From NCBI GenBank assembly GCA_023954045.1, contig JAMLIR010000006.1, positions 1-64,000 on the forward strand: DNA of 64,000 nucleotides, given 5' to 3'. A program made the position numbers and the translations under genes. Position 1 is the first letter of the stretch. Every line of letters starts with the position of its first letter. Positions 27,320 through 35,950 of the stretch are shown here, one piece after another. The notes beneath the pieces were generated by a model. It was not told the origin of the DNA, did no database searches, and saw only the letters and a program-made list of their open reading frames with translations. The DNA is from Burkholderiaceae bacterium (GTDB lineage: Bacteria; Pseudomonadota; Gammaproteobacteria; Burkholderiales; Burkholderiaceae_E).

Positions 27320-29242
27320 TCACGACGACTTCCTCACCCGCAGGTACCACTCGCACAGCAGCCGCACCTGCTTCTCGGTGTAACCCCGGGCGATCATCCG
27401 GTTCACGAAGTCCTGGTGCTTCTTCTGCTCGTCCGCGCTCGCCTTGGCGTTGAACGAGATGACGGGCAGCAGCTCCTCGGTGTTCGAGAACATCTTCTTC
27501 TCGATCACCGCGCGAAGCTTTTCGTAGCTGGTCCACGACGGGCTCTTGCCGTCCTGCGCCGCGCGCGCGCGCAGAACGAAGTTCACGACCTCGTTGCGGA
27601 AGTCCTTCGGGTTCGAGATGCCGGCCGGCTTCTCGATCTTCTCGAGCTCGTCGTTGAGCGCACGACGGTCGAGGATCTCGCCGGTGTGCGGGTCGCGGAA
27701 TTCCTGGTCCTGGATCCAGAAATCGGCGTAGGTGACGTAGCGCTCGAAAATGTTCTGCCCGTACTCCGAATAGCTCTCGAGGTACGCGGTCTGGATCTCC
27801 TTGCCGATGAACTCGGCGTAGCGAGGCGACAGGTACTCCTTGATGAACCGCAGGTACTTCTCCTCGACCTCGGGCGGGAACTGCTCCTGCCCGATCTGCT
27901 GCTCGAGCACGTACATCAGGTGCACCGGGTTGGCCGCCACTTCTCGGTGGTCGAAGTTGAACACCCGAGAAAGGATCTTGAACGCGAAGCGCGTCGACAG
28001 CCCCGTCATGCCCTCGTCGACGCCGGCGTAGTCGCGGTACTCCTGGTAGCTCTTGGCCTTCGGGTCGGTGTCCTTGAGGTTCTCGCCGTCGTAGACGCGC
28101 ATCTTCGAGAAGATCGACGAGTTCTCGGGCTCCTTGAGCCGCGACAGCACCGAGAACTGCGCCATCATCCGCAGCGTGTCGGGCGCACACGGCGCCTGCG
28201 ACAGCGACGAATTGACGAGCAGCTTCTCGTAGATGCGCATTTCGTCGCCGACGCGCAGCGAATACGGCACCTTGACGATGTAGATGCGGTCGAGGAACGC
28301 CTCGTTGTTGCGGTTGTTGCGGAACGACAGCCACTCCGCCTCGTTCGAGTGCGCGAGGATCAGCCCGTCGAACGGGATGGCGCCGAACCCCTCGGTGCCC
28401 TTGTAGTTGCCCTCCTGGGTCGCCGTGAGCAGCGGGTGCAACACCTTGATCGGCGCCTTGAACATCTCGACGAACTCGAGCACGCCGCGGTTGGCCAGGC
28501 ACAGGCCGCCCGAATAGCTGTAGCAGTCGGGGTCGTTCTGCGAGAAGGTCTCGAGCTTGCGGATGTCGACCTTGCCCACCAGCGACGAGATGTCCTGGTT
28601 GTTCTCGTCGCCGGGCTCGGTCTTAGAGACCGCCAGCTGCGAGAGCACCGACGGCCGCAGCTTGACGACGCGGAACTTCGTGATGTCGCCGCCGAACTCG
28701 TGCAGCCGCTTGACCGCCCACGGGCTCATGATCGTCGACAGGTAGCGACGGGGAATGCCGTAGTCTTCCTCGAGGATGGCCGCGTCCTCGTCGGGCCTGA
28801 AGAGGCCGAGCGGCGACTCGTGCACCGGCGACCCCTTGATCGCGTAGAACGGCACCTTCTCGATCAGCGACTTCAGCTTCTCGGCCAGCGAGCTCTTGCC
28901 GCCGCCGACCGGCCCGAGCAGGTAGAGGATCTGCTTCTTCTCCTCGAGTCCCTGCGCCGCGTGACGGAAGTACGAGACGATGTTCTCGATCACCTCTTCC
29001 ATGCCGTAGAAGTCGGCGAAGGCAGGGTAGACCCTGAGCATCTTGTTGGCGAAGATCCGCGAGCGGCGCGGATCGAGCCGCGTGTCGACCAGCTCGGGCT
29101 CGCCGATCGCCATCAGCATCCGCTCGGCGACGCTCGCGTACGCCGACGCGTCGCTGCGGCAGAGGTCCAGGTATTCCCGGACCGACATCTCCTCTTCCTG
29201 GGCCGCTTCGTAGCGGCTCTGGTAGCGGGCGAAGATCGTCAT
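27320..29242 (-). CDS. prkA: PrkA-family serine protein kinase
   Basis: AAA+-type serine kinase/protease (YeaG in E. coli), 640 aa. An N-terminal PrkA AAA domain has Walker A GPVGGGKS (near residue 110) and the ADFYGMEEVIENIVSYFRHAAQG segment; the C-terminal PrkA domain follows from about 390. I start at the ATG at 29242, which has a perfect AGGAGGT site 5 bases upstream; the GTG at 29248 overlaps that site. First gene of the prkA-yeaH-spoVR operon. An AT-rich block and an inverted repeat precede it. Confidence 0.96.
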   Translation of the reverse strand: MTIFARYQSRYEAAQEEEMSVREYLDLCRSDASAYASVAERMLMAIGEPELVDTRLDPRRSRIFANKMLRVYPAFADFYGMEEVIENIVSYFRHAAQGLEEKKQILYLLGPVGGGKSSLAEKLKSLIEKVPFYAIKGSPVHESPLGLFRPDEDAAILEEDYGIPRRYLSTIMSPWAVKRLHEFGGDITKFRVVKLRPSVLSQLAVSKTEPGDENNQDISSLVGKVDIRKLETFSQNDPDCYSYSGGLCLANRGVLEFVEMFKAPIKVLHPLLTATQEGNYKGTEGFGAIPFDGLILAHSNEAEWLSFRNNRNNEAFLDRIYIVKVPYSLRVGDEMRIYEKLLVNSSLSQAPCAPDTLRMMAQFSVLSRLKEPENSSIFSKMRVYDGENLKDTDPKAKSYQEYRDYAGVDEGMTGLSTRFAFKILSRVFNFDHREVAANPVHLMYVLEQQIGQEQFPPEVEEKYLRFIKEYLSPRYAEFIGKEIQTAYLESYSEYGQNIFERYVTYADFWIQDQEFRDPHTGEILDRRALNDELEKIEKPAGISNPKDFRNEVVNFVLRARAAQDGKSPSWTSYEKLRAVIEKKMFSNTEELLPVISFNAKASADEQKKHQDFVNRMIARGYTEKQVRLLCEWYLRVRKSS

Positions 29243-29352
29243 GCTCACCTCCTGCTGTCGGCGACGCGCGCCTGTCGTGCGGCGCCTTCCAGCTTCTGTC
29301 CGTCTTCTCGTGGCCTCCTGTCGCTTTTTTCTTCTTTATATGCCTTTACGGA

Positions 29353-29372
29353 TCAACCTGCATAGTGGTTGA
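29353..29372. promoter_or_regulatory. Inverted repeat upstream of prkA
   Basis: Arms TCAACC and GGTTGA with an 8-base spacer. It lies in the 209-base gap between leuD and prkA, just upstream (on the minus strand) of an AT-rich stretch TATAAAGAAGAAAAAA that could contain the prkA -10 region. A regulator site is possible; no recognised family consensus. Confidence 0.3.
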
Positions 29373-29451
29373 CGCGCGAGAGGGTTTGCACCTACCCGAA
29401 TGCCTGCGCCCTCGCAACCGTTTTTCGCCTGCCTGCGCGGCAGGCAGTTGC

Positions 29452-30090
29452 TCAGCCCAGCCATGCGTGCTCGGCGAGTCGCCGCGCCTCGAACGCGGCG
29501 ATCGCGTCGCGATGCTGAAGCGTGCGCTCGATCTCGTCCCAGCCTGCGAGCAGCGACTGCTTCGCTCGCGCGTCGATGTCGAACGCGAAGTCCAGGCCGG
29601 CGGCGCGCAGCCGTTGCCGCGGCAGGTCGATCTCGACCTCGGGCACCGCCTGCGCGCGCACCCAGTCGAACAGCGCGGCGACCTGCGCAGCGGGCAGTTC
29701 CGCCGCCAGCATGCCGTTGGCCAGCGCGTTGCCGGCGAAGATCGACGCGAAGCGCGGCGCGACGATCGCGCGGAAGCCGAAGTCGCGCAGCGCCCACACG
29801 GCGTGCTCGCGGCTAGAGCCGCATCCGAAGTTCTCGCGCGCCAGCAGCACGGTCGCGCGGCGATACGGCTCGCGATTCAGGACGAAGTCCGGGTTCTCGC
29901 GACGACGCGAGTGATCACTATCGAGATCGCCCGCATCGAGGTAACGCCAGTGGTCGAACAGGATCGGGCCGAAGCCGCTGGCAGCGATCGATCGGCCGTA
30001 CTGCTTGGGGAAGATCGCGTCGGTGTCGACGTTGGCGACGTCCAGCGGCGCGACGATGCCGCGATGGGTGACGAACGGCGCGTGCTTCAC
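29452..30090 (-). CDS. leuD: 3-isopropylmalate dehydratase small subunit
   Basis: Small swivel-domain subunit of the leucine-pathway isomerase, 212 aa. The N-terminal VAPLDVANVDTDAIFPKQY and the ENFGCGSSREHAVWALRDFGF signature are clear. It starts with GTG, 12 bases downstream of a 5'-nucleotidase gene. The large subunit leuC and leuB are not adjacent, so this may be a second copy or the partner of a distant leuC. Confidence 0.92.
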   Translation of the reverse strand: MKHAPFVTHRGIVAPLDVANVDTDAIFPKQYGRSIAASGFGPILFDHWRYLDAGDLDSDHSRRRENPDFVLNREPYRRATVLLARENFGCGSSREHAVWALRDFGFRAIVAPRFASIFAGNALANGMLAAELPAAQVAALFDWVRAQAVPEVEIDLPRQRLRAAGLDFAFDIDARAKQSLLAGWDEIERTLQHRDAIAAFEARRLAEHAWLG

Positions 30091-30102
30091 GCGGACGCCG
30101 CC

Positions 30103-31041
30103 TCAGCGGCCATTGGCGACCCCTGCGGGGACGTGCCCGGCCGGCCCGTAGCGCGACGCCGACTCGCAATGGCCGGTCTGGTCGTCGAAGAAGAAGTCGG
30201 GCTCGAACTCGTTCAGGAACGGCCCCTTGGCGAGCCCGCCGAGGAACATCGCCTCGTCGACCTCGATGCCCCAGTGCATCAGCGTGCGGATCGCGCGTTC
30301 GTGCGCCGGCGCGCTGCGCGCGGTCACCAGCGCGGTGCGGATGCGTACCGGCGCCTGCGCGCCCGTCTCGCCGCCGGTGCGCGCGTCCTCGCGCTGCAGC
30401 CGGTGAAGCGCCTCGAGCAGCGGCTTGAACGGCCCCGGCGGCAACGGCAGCGCCGCGCGATCGGCCTCGTGGCGCTGGAACGCGTCGAGTCCGCCCGACT
30501 GGAACACCCGCTCGGATTCGTCGGAGAACAGCACCGCGTCACCGTCGAACGCGATGCGGATCTCGTCCGGATGCGACTCGGAGGCCTTGACCGACTCCGG
30601 GAACACCCGCGCCGCGGGAATGCCTGCGTCGATGGCGGCGCTGACGTCGTCGGCGTTGGCCGACAGGAACAGGTTGGCCTTCAGCGGCGCCAGGTAGCGC
30701 CACGGCGCGCGCCCGCGGGTGAACACCCCCCGCTCGAGGCGCAGCCCGGCCTGCTGCGCCGAGCGGAAGACGCGCAGCCCGCTCACAGGGTCGTTGCGCG
30801 AGACGACCACCACCTCGATGCGCCGCTCGCGCTCGGGCCGATCGGGCGGGTCGAACTGCAGCAGCTTGCGCACCAGCGCCCAGGCGACGCCGGGCTGCGC
30901 GCTGACGTCGAGCCGCTCGCGCTGCAGCGCCATGTACGCCGCGTCGTCGTCGCGCTCGAAGACGCGGTTCTCCTCCTCGAAGTCGAACACCGCGCGCGAG
31001 GAGATCGCGACGACCAGCTTTCCTTCCAGCGATGCGGGCAT
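30103..31041 (-). CDS. Cytosolic 5'-nucleotidase family protein
   Basis: A 312-aa protein of the 5'-nucleotidase type (cN-I/NT5C1-like). It has KLVVAISSRAVFDFEEENRVF at the N-terminus, an internal FDGDAVLFSDESERVF acid cluster typical of the HAD-like catalytic loop, and EFEPDFFFDDQTGHC near the end. Probably hydrolyses nucleoside monophosphates; the exact base preference is not visible. ATG chosen at 31041; a TTG start 9 bases upstream is possible. Same strand as leuD, perhaps co-transcribed, and divergent from ychF. Confidence 0.82.
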   Translation of the reverse strand: MPASLEGKLVVAISSRAVFDFEEENRVFERDDDAAYMALQRERLDVSAQPGVAWALVRKLLQFDPPDRPERERRIEVVVVSRNDPVSGLRVFRSAQQAGLRLERGVFTRGRAPWRYLAPLKANLFLSANADDVSAAIDAGIPAARVFPESVKASESHPDEIRIAFDGDAVLFSDESERVFQSGGLDAFQRHEADRAALPLPPGPFKPLLEALHRLQREDARTGGETGAQAPVRIRTALVTARSAPAHERAIRTLMHWGIEVDEAMFLGGLAKGPFLNEFEPDFFFDDQTGHCESASRYGPAGHVPAGVANGR

Positions 31042-31217
31042 GATCGACAAGCGTAGGCACTGCGCGCCGTTTGCGCAAACCGGCGGCCCCGGGCGGTCCG
31101 GCGCGCCCGCCCCGGCCGGCGGCGATCCCCGGCGGCGCTCTGCGACAATGGCGGTTTGCCGTCATCCGGCCGCCTTTCCCGGCGACCCGAGCGGCGGCCC
31201 GCCCGGAGTTCCCAAGC

Positions 31218-32312
31218 ATGTCCCTGAAATGCGGCATCGTCGGCCTGCCCAACGTCGGCAAGTCGACCCTGTTCAACGCGCTGACCAAGGCCGGCATCTC
31301 GGCCGAGAACTACCCGTTCTGCACGATCGAACCCAACGTGGGCATCGTCGAGGTGCCCGATCGCCGGCTCGACGCGCTCGCGAAGATCGTCAAGCCGCAG
31401 CGCGTGCTGCCCGCCACGGTCGAGTTCGTCGACATCGCCGGGCTGGTGGCGGGCGCCTCGAAGGGCGAGGGACTGGGCAACCAGTTCCTCGCCAACATCC
31501 GCGAGACCGACGCGATCGTGCACGTCGTGCGCTGCTTCGAGGACGAGAACGTCGTGCACGTGAGCGGGAAGATCGACCCGCTGTCGGACATCGAGGTGAT
31601 CGACACCGAACTTGCGCTGGCCGACATGGCCACCGTCGAGAAGGCGCTCGTGCGCTACGGCAAGGTGGCGCGCGCCGGCGGCGACAAGGAAGCGCAGCGG
31701 CTGGTCGCGGTGCTCGAGAAGTGCATGACGGTGCTCAACCAGGCGAAGCCCGTGCGCTCGCTCGACCTGTACGACGAGGAGAAGGCGGTGCTCGCGCCGC
31801 TGTGCCTGATCACCGCCAAGCCGACGATGTACGTGGCCAACGTGCGCGAGGACGGCTTCGAGGGCAACCCGCACCTCGACGCGGTGCGCCGCCACGCCGA
31901 AGCCGAGGGCTCGATCGTCGTGCCGGTGTGCGCGGCGATCGAGGCCGAGATCGCCGACCTGCCCGACGAGGACAAGGCGGTGTTCCTCGCCGACATGGGG
32001 ATGGACGAGCCGGGGCTGAACCGCGTGATCCGCGCGGCGTTCTCGCTGCTGGGCCTGCAGACCTACTTCACCGCCGGCGAGAAGGAAGTGCGCGCGTGGA
32101 CCGTGCCGGTGGGCGCGACCGCGCCGCAGGCGGCCGGCGTGATCCACACCGACTTCGAGCGCGGCTTCATCCGCGCCGAGACGATCGCCTACGACGACTT
32201 CGTCGCGCTCGGCGGCGAGGCCGGGGCGAAGGAGAAGGGCAAGATGCGGCTCGAAGGCAAGGACTACGTCGTGAAGGACGGCGACGTGATGCACTTCAGG
32301 TTCAACGTCTGA
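31218..32312 (+). CDS. ychF: Redox-responsive ATPase YchF/OLA1
   Basis: Obg-like ATPase associated with ribosomes and oxidative stress, 364 aa. G1 GLPNVGKST is at residues 9-17 and G3 [20 protein letters not shown] follows; the family's changed G4 makes it prefer ATP. C-terminal TGS domain ends [15 protein letters not shown]. The 176-base divergent gap from the nucleotidase gene is GC-rich without a clear promoter. It marks the left edge of the accessory island. Confidence 0.97.
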   Translation: MSLKCGIVGLPNVGKSTLFNALTKAGISAENYPFCTIEPNVGIVEVPDRRLDALAKIVKPQRVLPATVEFVDIAGLVAGASKGEGLGNQFLANIRETDAIVHVVRCFEDENVVHVSGKIDPLSDIEVIDTELALADMATVEKALVRYGKVARAGGDKEAQRLVAVLEKCMTVLNQAKPVRSLDLYDEEKAVLAPLCLITAKPTMYVANVREDGFEGNPHLDAVRRHAEAEGSIVVPVCAAIEAEIADLPDEDKAVFLADMGMDEPGLNRVIRAAFSLLGLQTYFTAGEKEVRAWTVPVGATAPQAAGVIHTDFERGFIRAETIAYDDFVALGGEAGAKEKGKMRLEGKDYVVKDGDVMHFRFNV

Positions 32313-32359
32313 TTCGCCGGGTTGCGGACTTCCCAGCGGGCCACCGGCCATCGATGGAA

Positions 32360-32389
32360 TTGTCGCCTGATACATTGATCTGATACATT
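32360..32389 (+). promoter_or_regulatory. Candidate promoter and direct repeat of the defence-type operon
   Basis: A -35-like TTGTCG (32360-32365), a 17-base spacer and a -10-like ATACAT (32383-32388). Overlapping this is a direct repeat: CTGATACATT at 32367-32376 and again at 32380-32389, 13 bases apart. The repeat could be an operator. The stretch is clearly more AT-rich than the flanks. It is the only good place for a promoter ahead of six closely spaced genes. Confidence 0.4.
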
Positions 32390-32417
32390 TCTCCCCGGCG
32401 TGACAATCAGGGCAGCC

Positions 32418-35400
32418 ATGATCGACAATCTCTTTGCGGTCTGCGAGCCGCGCGCCGATGTCCTCCAGGGCGCACTGAAGGAAAGCGACTTCGCCGCGGA
32501 CCTCTCCCAGGTGCTCCGCGGCGATGCCCCCGACGAGTACCGCAAGCCCGAGCTGTTCTTCGCGAACACCTACCCCACCAAGGGCCTGAAGAATGTCCTG
32601 AAGCTGGTTGCGCTGCGCGTGCTCGGCAGGCCCGAGCAGGTCGGTGCCATCTTCCGCCTGGACACGCAATTCGGCGGAGGCAAGACGCACACGCTGATCG
32701 GACTCGCTCATGCCATGCGCGGCCTGGCCGGCGTTCCGAATGCCGACGAATTCCTGGAGCCAGCACTTCGCCCGTCCGCGCCCGTTCGCATCGCGGCCTT
32801 CGACGGCGAAAATGCCGACCCCGCCAATGGACGCAGGTTGAGCGGCTCCATTCGCGCATTCAGCCCGTGGGGAGAACTTGCGTTCGCGCTGGCGGGCGAG
32901 GCAGGCTACCGGCTGGTCGAGCACAGCGACACGGAAGGCATCGCGCCGGGTGCCGACACGCTGCGCGAGCTTCTGGGCACAGAACCGGCGCTCATCCTGA
33001 TCGACGAGATCGCACCCTACCTGCGAAAGGTCGCAGGCCGCAACGCACAGCGAGCCGGCGAACAGTTGCTGGCCTTCATGACCTCGCTGATGAAGGCCGT
33101 CGAGAGCCTGCCCAACGTCGCTCTCGTCTTCACGCTCGCGGTGGGCCGCGACGGCAAGGCCGCCGACGCCTACAGCCGCGAAACGCAGGACATCGCCGCC
33201 TTCTTCGCCGAGGCCGAAAGTGTCGCTGCCCGCAAGGCCACGGTGATCGACCCCACCGAGGACGACGAAACGGTCAAGGTCGTCTGTCGCCGCCTCTTCT
33301 CGCGCATCGACCACGCCAGGGCAAGGCAGGTCGTTGCCGCCTACAAGGCGCTCTGGGACGCGAATCGCGAATCGCTGCCGACGCCGCCGGCGCGAGACCG
33401 TCGCGTGGAAGAGTTCGAGGCCGGCTTTCCGCTGCATCCCGAACTGGTGAAGCTCCTGACCCTAAAGACCGGCACGCTCGGCAACTTCCAGCGCGTACGC
33501 GGCATGCTGCGCCTGCTGGCGCGCACCGTGGCGCGACTCTGGGAGACCCGGCCAGCCGATGCGTATGCCGTGCACACGCACCACATCGATCCCGGCTTCG
33601 AACCCATCCGGCTCGAACTCGTCACACGGCTCAAGCAGGACATCTACGTGCCGGCCATCAGGGCCGAAATCGCCGGCGCGGACCAGAGCTCCGCGCTGGC
33701 CGAGCAGCTCGACGCAGGTGCCTTCAAGGGGCTGCCGGCATACGGCTCGTATGTCGCGCGCAGCATCTTCATGCACACGCTCGCTTTCAATGAAGCGCTG
33801 CGCGGCCTGAACGCCGAGGAACTTCGCTACGCCATCCTCGGCCCGGCCACCGACATCGCCTTCATCGACGACGCCCGCAAGCGCTTCGTCACCGACTCGG
33901 CGTACCTCGACGACAAGCCCGGCGCGCCGTTGCGCTTCCTGGCCGAAGCCAACCTGACGCAGATCATCCGGCGCGAGGAAACCAACGTCGATCGCGAGGA
34001 GGCAAGATCCCGCCTCGTCGCGTATATCCGCGACCTGTTTGCCGGCCCCAATCTGAACCTGGTGCCGTTTGCCGCGGGGCCGCACGACGTGCCCGACGAC
34101 GACGGCAGCGGTCGTCCGTATCTGGTCCTGTCGAGTCACGACGCGGTGCAGGTGATCGGCGACGCCGTCCGCATCGATCCGCTGATCGAGAAAGTGTTCC
34201 TGCACCGCGGAGCGGGCAACGACTGGCGGCACAACCGCAACAACCTCGTATTCGTGATCGCGGATGCGGCGGGCGTACCCGGCATGAAGGCGCGCATGCT
34301 GCGCCACCTGGCGCTCGAATCGCTGCGCGTTCCCGGCAAGCTGAAGGATCTGGCCGACTACCAGGTTGCCAAGCTGAACGAGGAATTCGAAGTCTCCAAG
34401 CAGCGCCTTGCCCTGGCCGTGCAGCAGTGCTACCGCCACATCTTCTTTCCTTCGCGCAACCGTGTCGAAGGCGCGAACTGCGACCTGGCCCACACGGTGG
34501 TGGACATTCAGACGGCCTCGGATCGGCCCGGCGACGGGCAGAAGCAGGTCGTCACCCAGCTCCAGAACGTCAACAAGCTACGCCTGCCCACCGACCAACC
34601 CGACTCGCCGGTCTACGTGCGCGACCGCACGCCACTGAAGAAAGGCCAGATCACCACCGCGGCGCTGCGCAGCGAGTTCCGGCAGGACGCCTCGCTGCCG
34701 ATGCTGGTCGGCGACGACGTGTTCATCAAGGGCATCCGTCAGGGCATCGACCAGGGCGACTACGTCTACCAGTCGGGCGAGCTGCTGCGCGGCAAGGGCG
34801 ACCCGCACGCCGAGATCAAGGTCGACGAGCAATCCTTCGTGTTCACCGCTTCGTACGCCGAAGACCACGGCATCTGGCCTCGCCCGACGCCGGTGCCGAC
34901 ACCGTCGCAGATCGACGGCATCACCGCGCCTGCTGGCACGCCGACCTCGACGCCGTACGGTGTGCCGGAGCCCGGGTCTGCCCGCGGGGCGCATTCGCCC
35001 GGCGCCATCGAGGCCGAGGACGTGCTCAAGGCCGCATTGAATCGCGTCTTCGAGCAGGCGCGGAACAGCGGCGTACAGAGCCTGGGTACGCTCACGATTC
35101 GCCCCTTCGACAAGGGCGACGCCCTCAAGCTCGTTCCGCTCGTGAATTCGGTGCCGAACGCCAGCAAGCGCATCGAACTCGAAGCGTCCTTCGAGACGCC
35201 AGGCAAGTCGGAGGCCAGCGTGGCCTACAAGGGCGAGCTCGACGGCGCCGCGGCGCTCAGGGACTACCTTGAACCCCAGTTCCGGGCCGCGGCCGACAGC
35301 GACGCCAGCGTCGCGTTCGTGCTGTGCTTCGATCCACCGATGGCCGTCAACGGGGCGAGCGTCGACGGTCTCGTCCAGCGCCTGACCCGCCTCGTGTCGC

Positions 35401-35444
35401 CGGTCGCCCACGTGATCGCCACGATCGGCGACGACAAAGCCTGA
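32418..35444 (+). CDS. DUF499-family ATPase (predicted AAA+), defence-type
   Basis: Large ATPase of 1008 aa. Walker A is GGGKTHT (residues 86-92), preceded by LDTQF, and Walker B is LILIDEI with D196. The remainder has DUF499 features such as FPLHPELVKLLTLKTGTLGNFQRVRGMLR and YRHIFFPSRN. DUF499 (COG1483) ATPases are found with DUF1156 methylases and SNF2-type helicases in predicted defence loci; the biochemistry is undetermined. I start at the ATG at 32418; a GTG at 32400 is in frame. First gene of a plus-strand operon, followed by a small gene after 10 bases. Base composition is somewhat lower in GC than the core genes. Confidence 0.87.
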   Translation: MIDNLFAVCEPRADVLQGALKESDFAADLSQVLRGDAPDEYRKPELFFANTYPTKGLKNVLKLVALRVLGRPEQVGAIFRLDTQFGGGKTHTLIGLAHAMRGLAGVPNADEFLEPALRPSAPVRIAAFDGENADPANGRRLSGSIRAFSPWGELAFALAGEAGYRLVEHSDTEGIAPGADTLRELLGTEPALILIDEIAPYLRKVAGRNAQRAGEQLLAFMTSLMKAVESLPNVALVFTLAVGRDGKAADAYSRETQDIAAFFAEAESVAARKATVIDPTEDDETVKVVCRRLFSRIDHARARQVVAAYKALWDANRESLPTPPARDRRVEEFEAGFPLHPELVKLLTLKTGTLGNFQRVRGMLRLLARTVARLWETRPADAYAVHTHHIDPGFEPIRLELVTRLKQDIYVPAIRAEIAGADQSSALAEQLDAGAFKGLPAYGSYVARSIFMHTLAFNEALRGLNAEELRYAILGPATDIAFIDDARKRFVTDSAYLDDKPGAPLRFLAEANLTQIIRREETNVDREEARSRLVAYIRDLFAGPNLNLVPFAAGPHDVPDDDGSGRPYLVLSSHDAVQVIGDAVRIDPLIEKVFLHRGAGNDWRHNRNNLVFVIADAAGVPGMKARMLRHLALESLRVPGKLKDLADYQVAKLNEEFEVSKQRLALAVQQCYRHIFFPSRNRVEGANCDLAHTVVDIQTASDRPGDGQKQVVTQLQNVNKLRLPTDQPDSPVYVRDRTPLKKGQITTAALRSEFRQDASLPMLVGDDVFIKGIRQGIDQGDYVYQSGELLRGKGDPHAEIKVDEQSFVFTASYAEDHGIWPRPTPVPTPSQIDGITAPAGTPTSTPYGVPEPGSARGAHSPGAIEAEDVLKAALNRVFEQARNSGVQSLGTLTIRPFDKGDALKLVPLVNSVPNASKRIELEASFETPGKSEASVAYKGELDGAAALRDYLEPQFRAAADSDASVAFVLCFDPPMAVNGASVDGLVQRLTRLVSPVAHVIATIGDDKA

Positions 35445-35454
35445 GGAGTCGCGC

Positions 35455-35943
35455 ATGGCCAGTCCACGCGCCCGCGTTGTCCCGCTTCCTCGCAAGGCCG
35501 CCTCGGCGCTTCCCCATTACGAACTGCGCGCCAGGCGTCTGCGCGGTTCCGACATGGCCCTCGAGATCTGGCAACTACCGGCCAGCGCCACGCCGCACGT
35601 CCGGCAGCCCACCTACGTGGCCGGCCTGCACGGTCGCAACCTCTCGCTGGTCGAGCATCGCCTGCTGCGCCGCCTGAAAGCGGTGCGCATCGACCTCAAC
35701 GACTTGCCGGTCATCGACGCGTTGCGCGTTCCGATCGACGAGGAACTGGCCATCAACCTCGGCCTGCTGTTCCGGGCGCTGGCCCCGATGCGCAACCGCG
35801 ACCACATGGCTGCGGTCGCCGCCGGCATCGAGGCGATGAGAAAGGAGGAGGCGGGATACTGGCTCGGCATGGCCATGCACCGCAAGCACCCGCGCCGCGT
35901 GCTGATGGCGCTGCGCTTCCTGCTCATCGACCCGGCCCACTGA
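35455..35943 (+). CDS. Small protein of the DUF499/DUF1156 locus
   Basis: Uncharacterised 162-aa protein with a GAGGA ribosome site. It has a basic N-terminus (residues 1-30), a central part with alternating charged and hydrophobic residues (LRGSDMALEIWQL), and a helical C-terminus ending RKHPRRVLMALRFLLIDP. No membrane segment, signal or catalytic motif. Spacing (10 bases after the ATPase, 7 before the next gene) makes it part of the operon. I do not recognise a named domain with certainty; it may be an accessory or adaptor subunit of the ATPase. Confidence 0.7.
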   Translation: MASPRARVVPLPRKAASALPHYELRARRLRGSDMALEIWQLPASATPHVRQPTYVAGLHGRNLSLVEHRLLRRLKAVRIDLNDLPVIDALRVPIDEELAINLGLLFRALAPMRNRDHMAAVAAGIEAMRKEEAGYWLGMAMHRKHPRRVLMALRFLLIDPAH

Positions 35944-35950
35944 AGACGGC

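Noticed and set aside
30783..33437. Minus-strand open frame of 884 codons spanning the ychF region
   Set aside because: Reads through ychF and the island promoter with no recognisable domain; codon pattern is that of the antisense of ychF.
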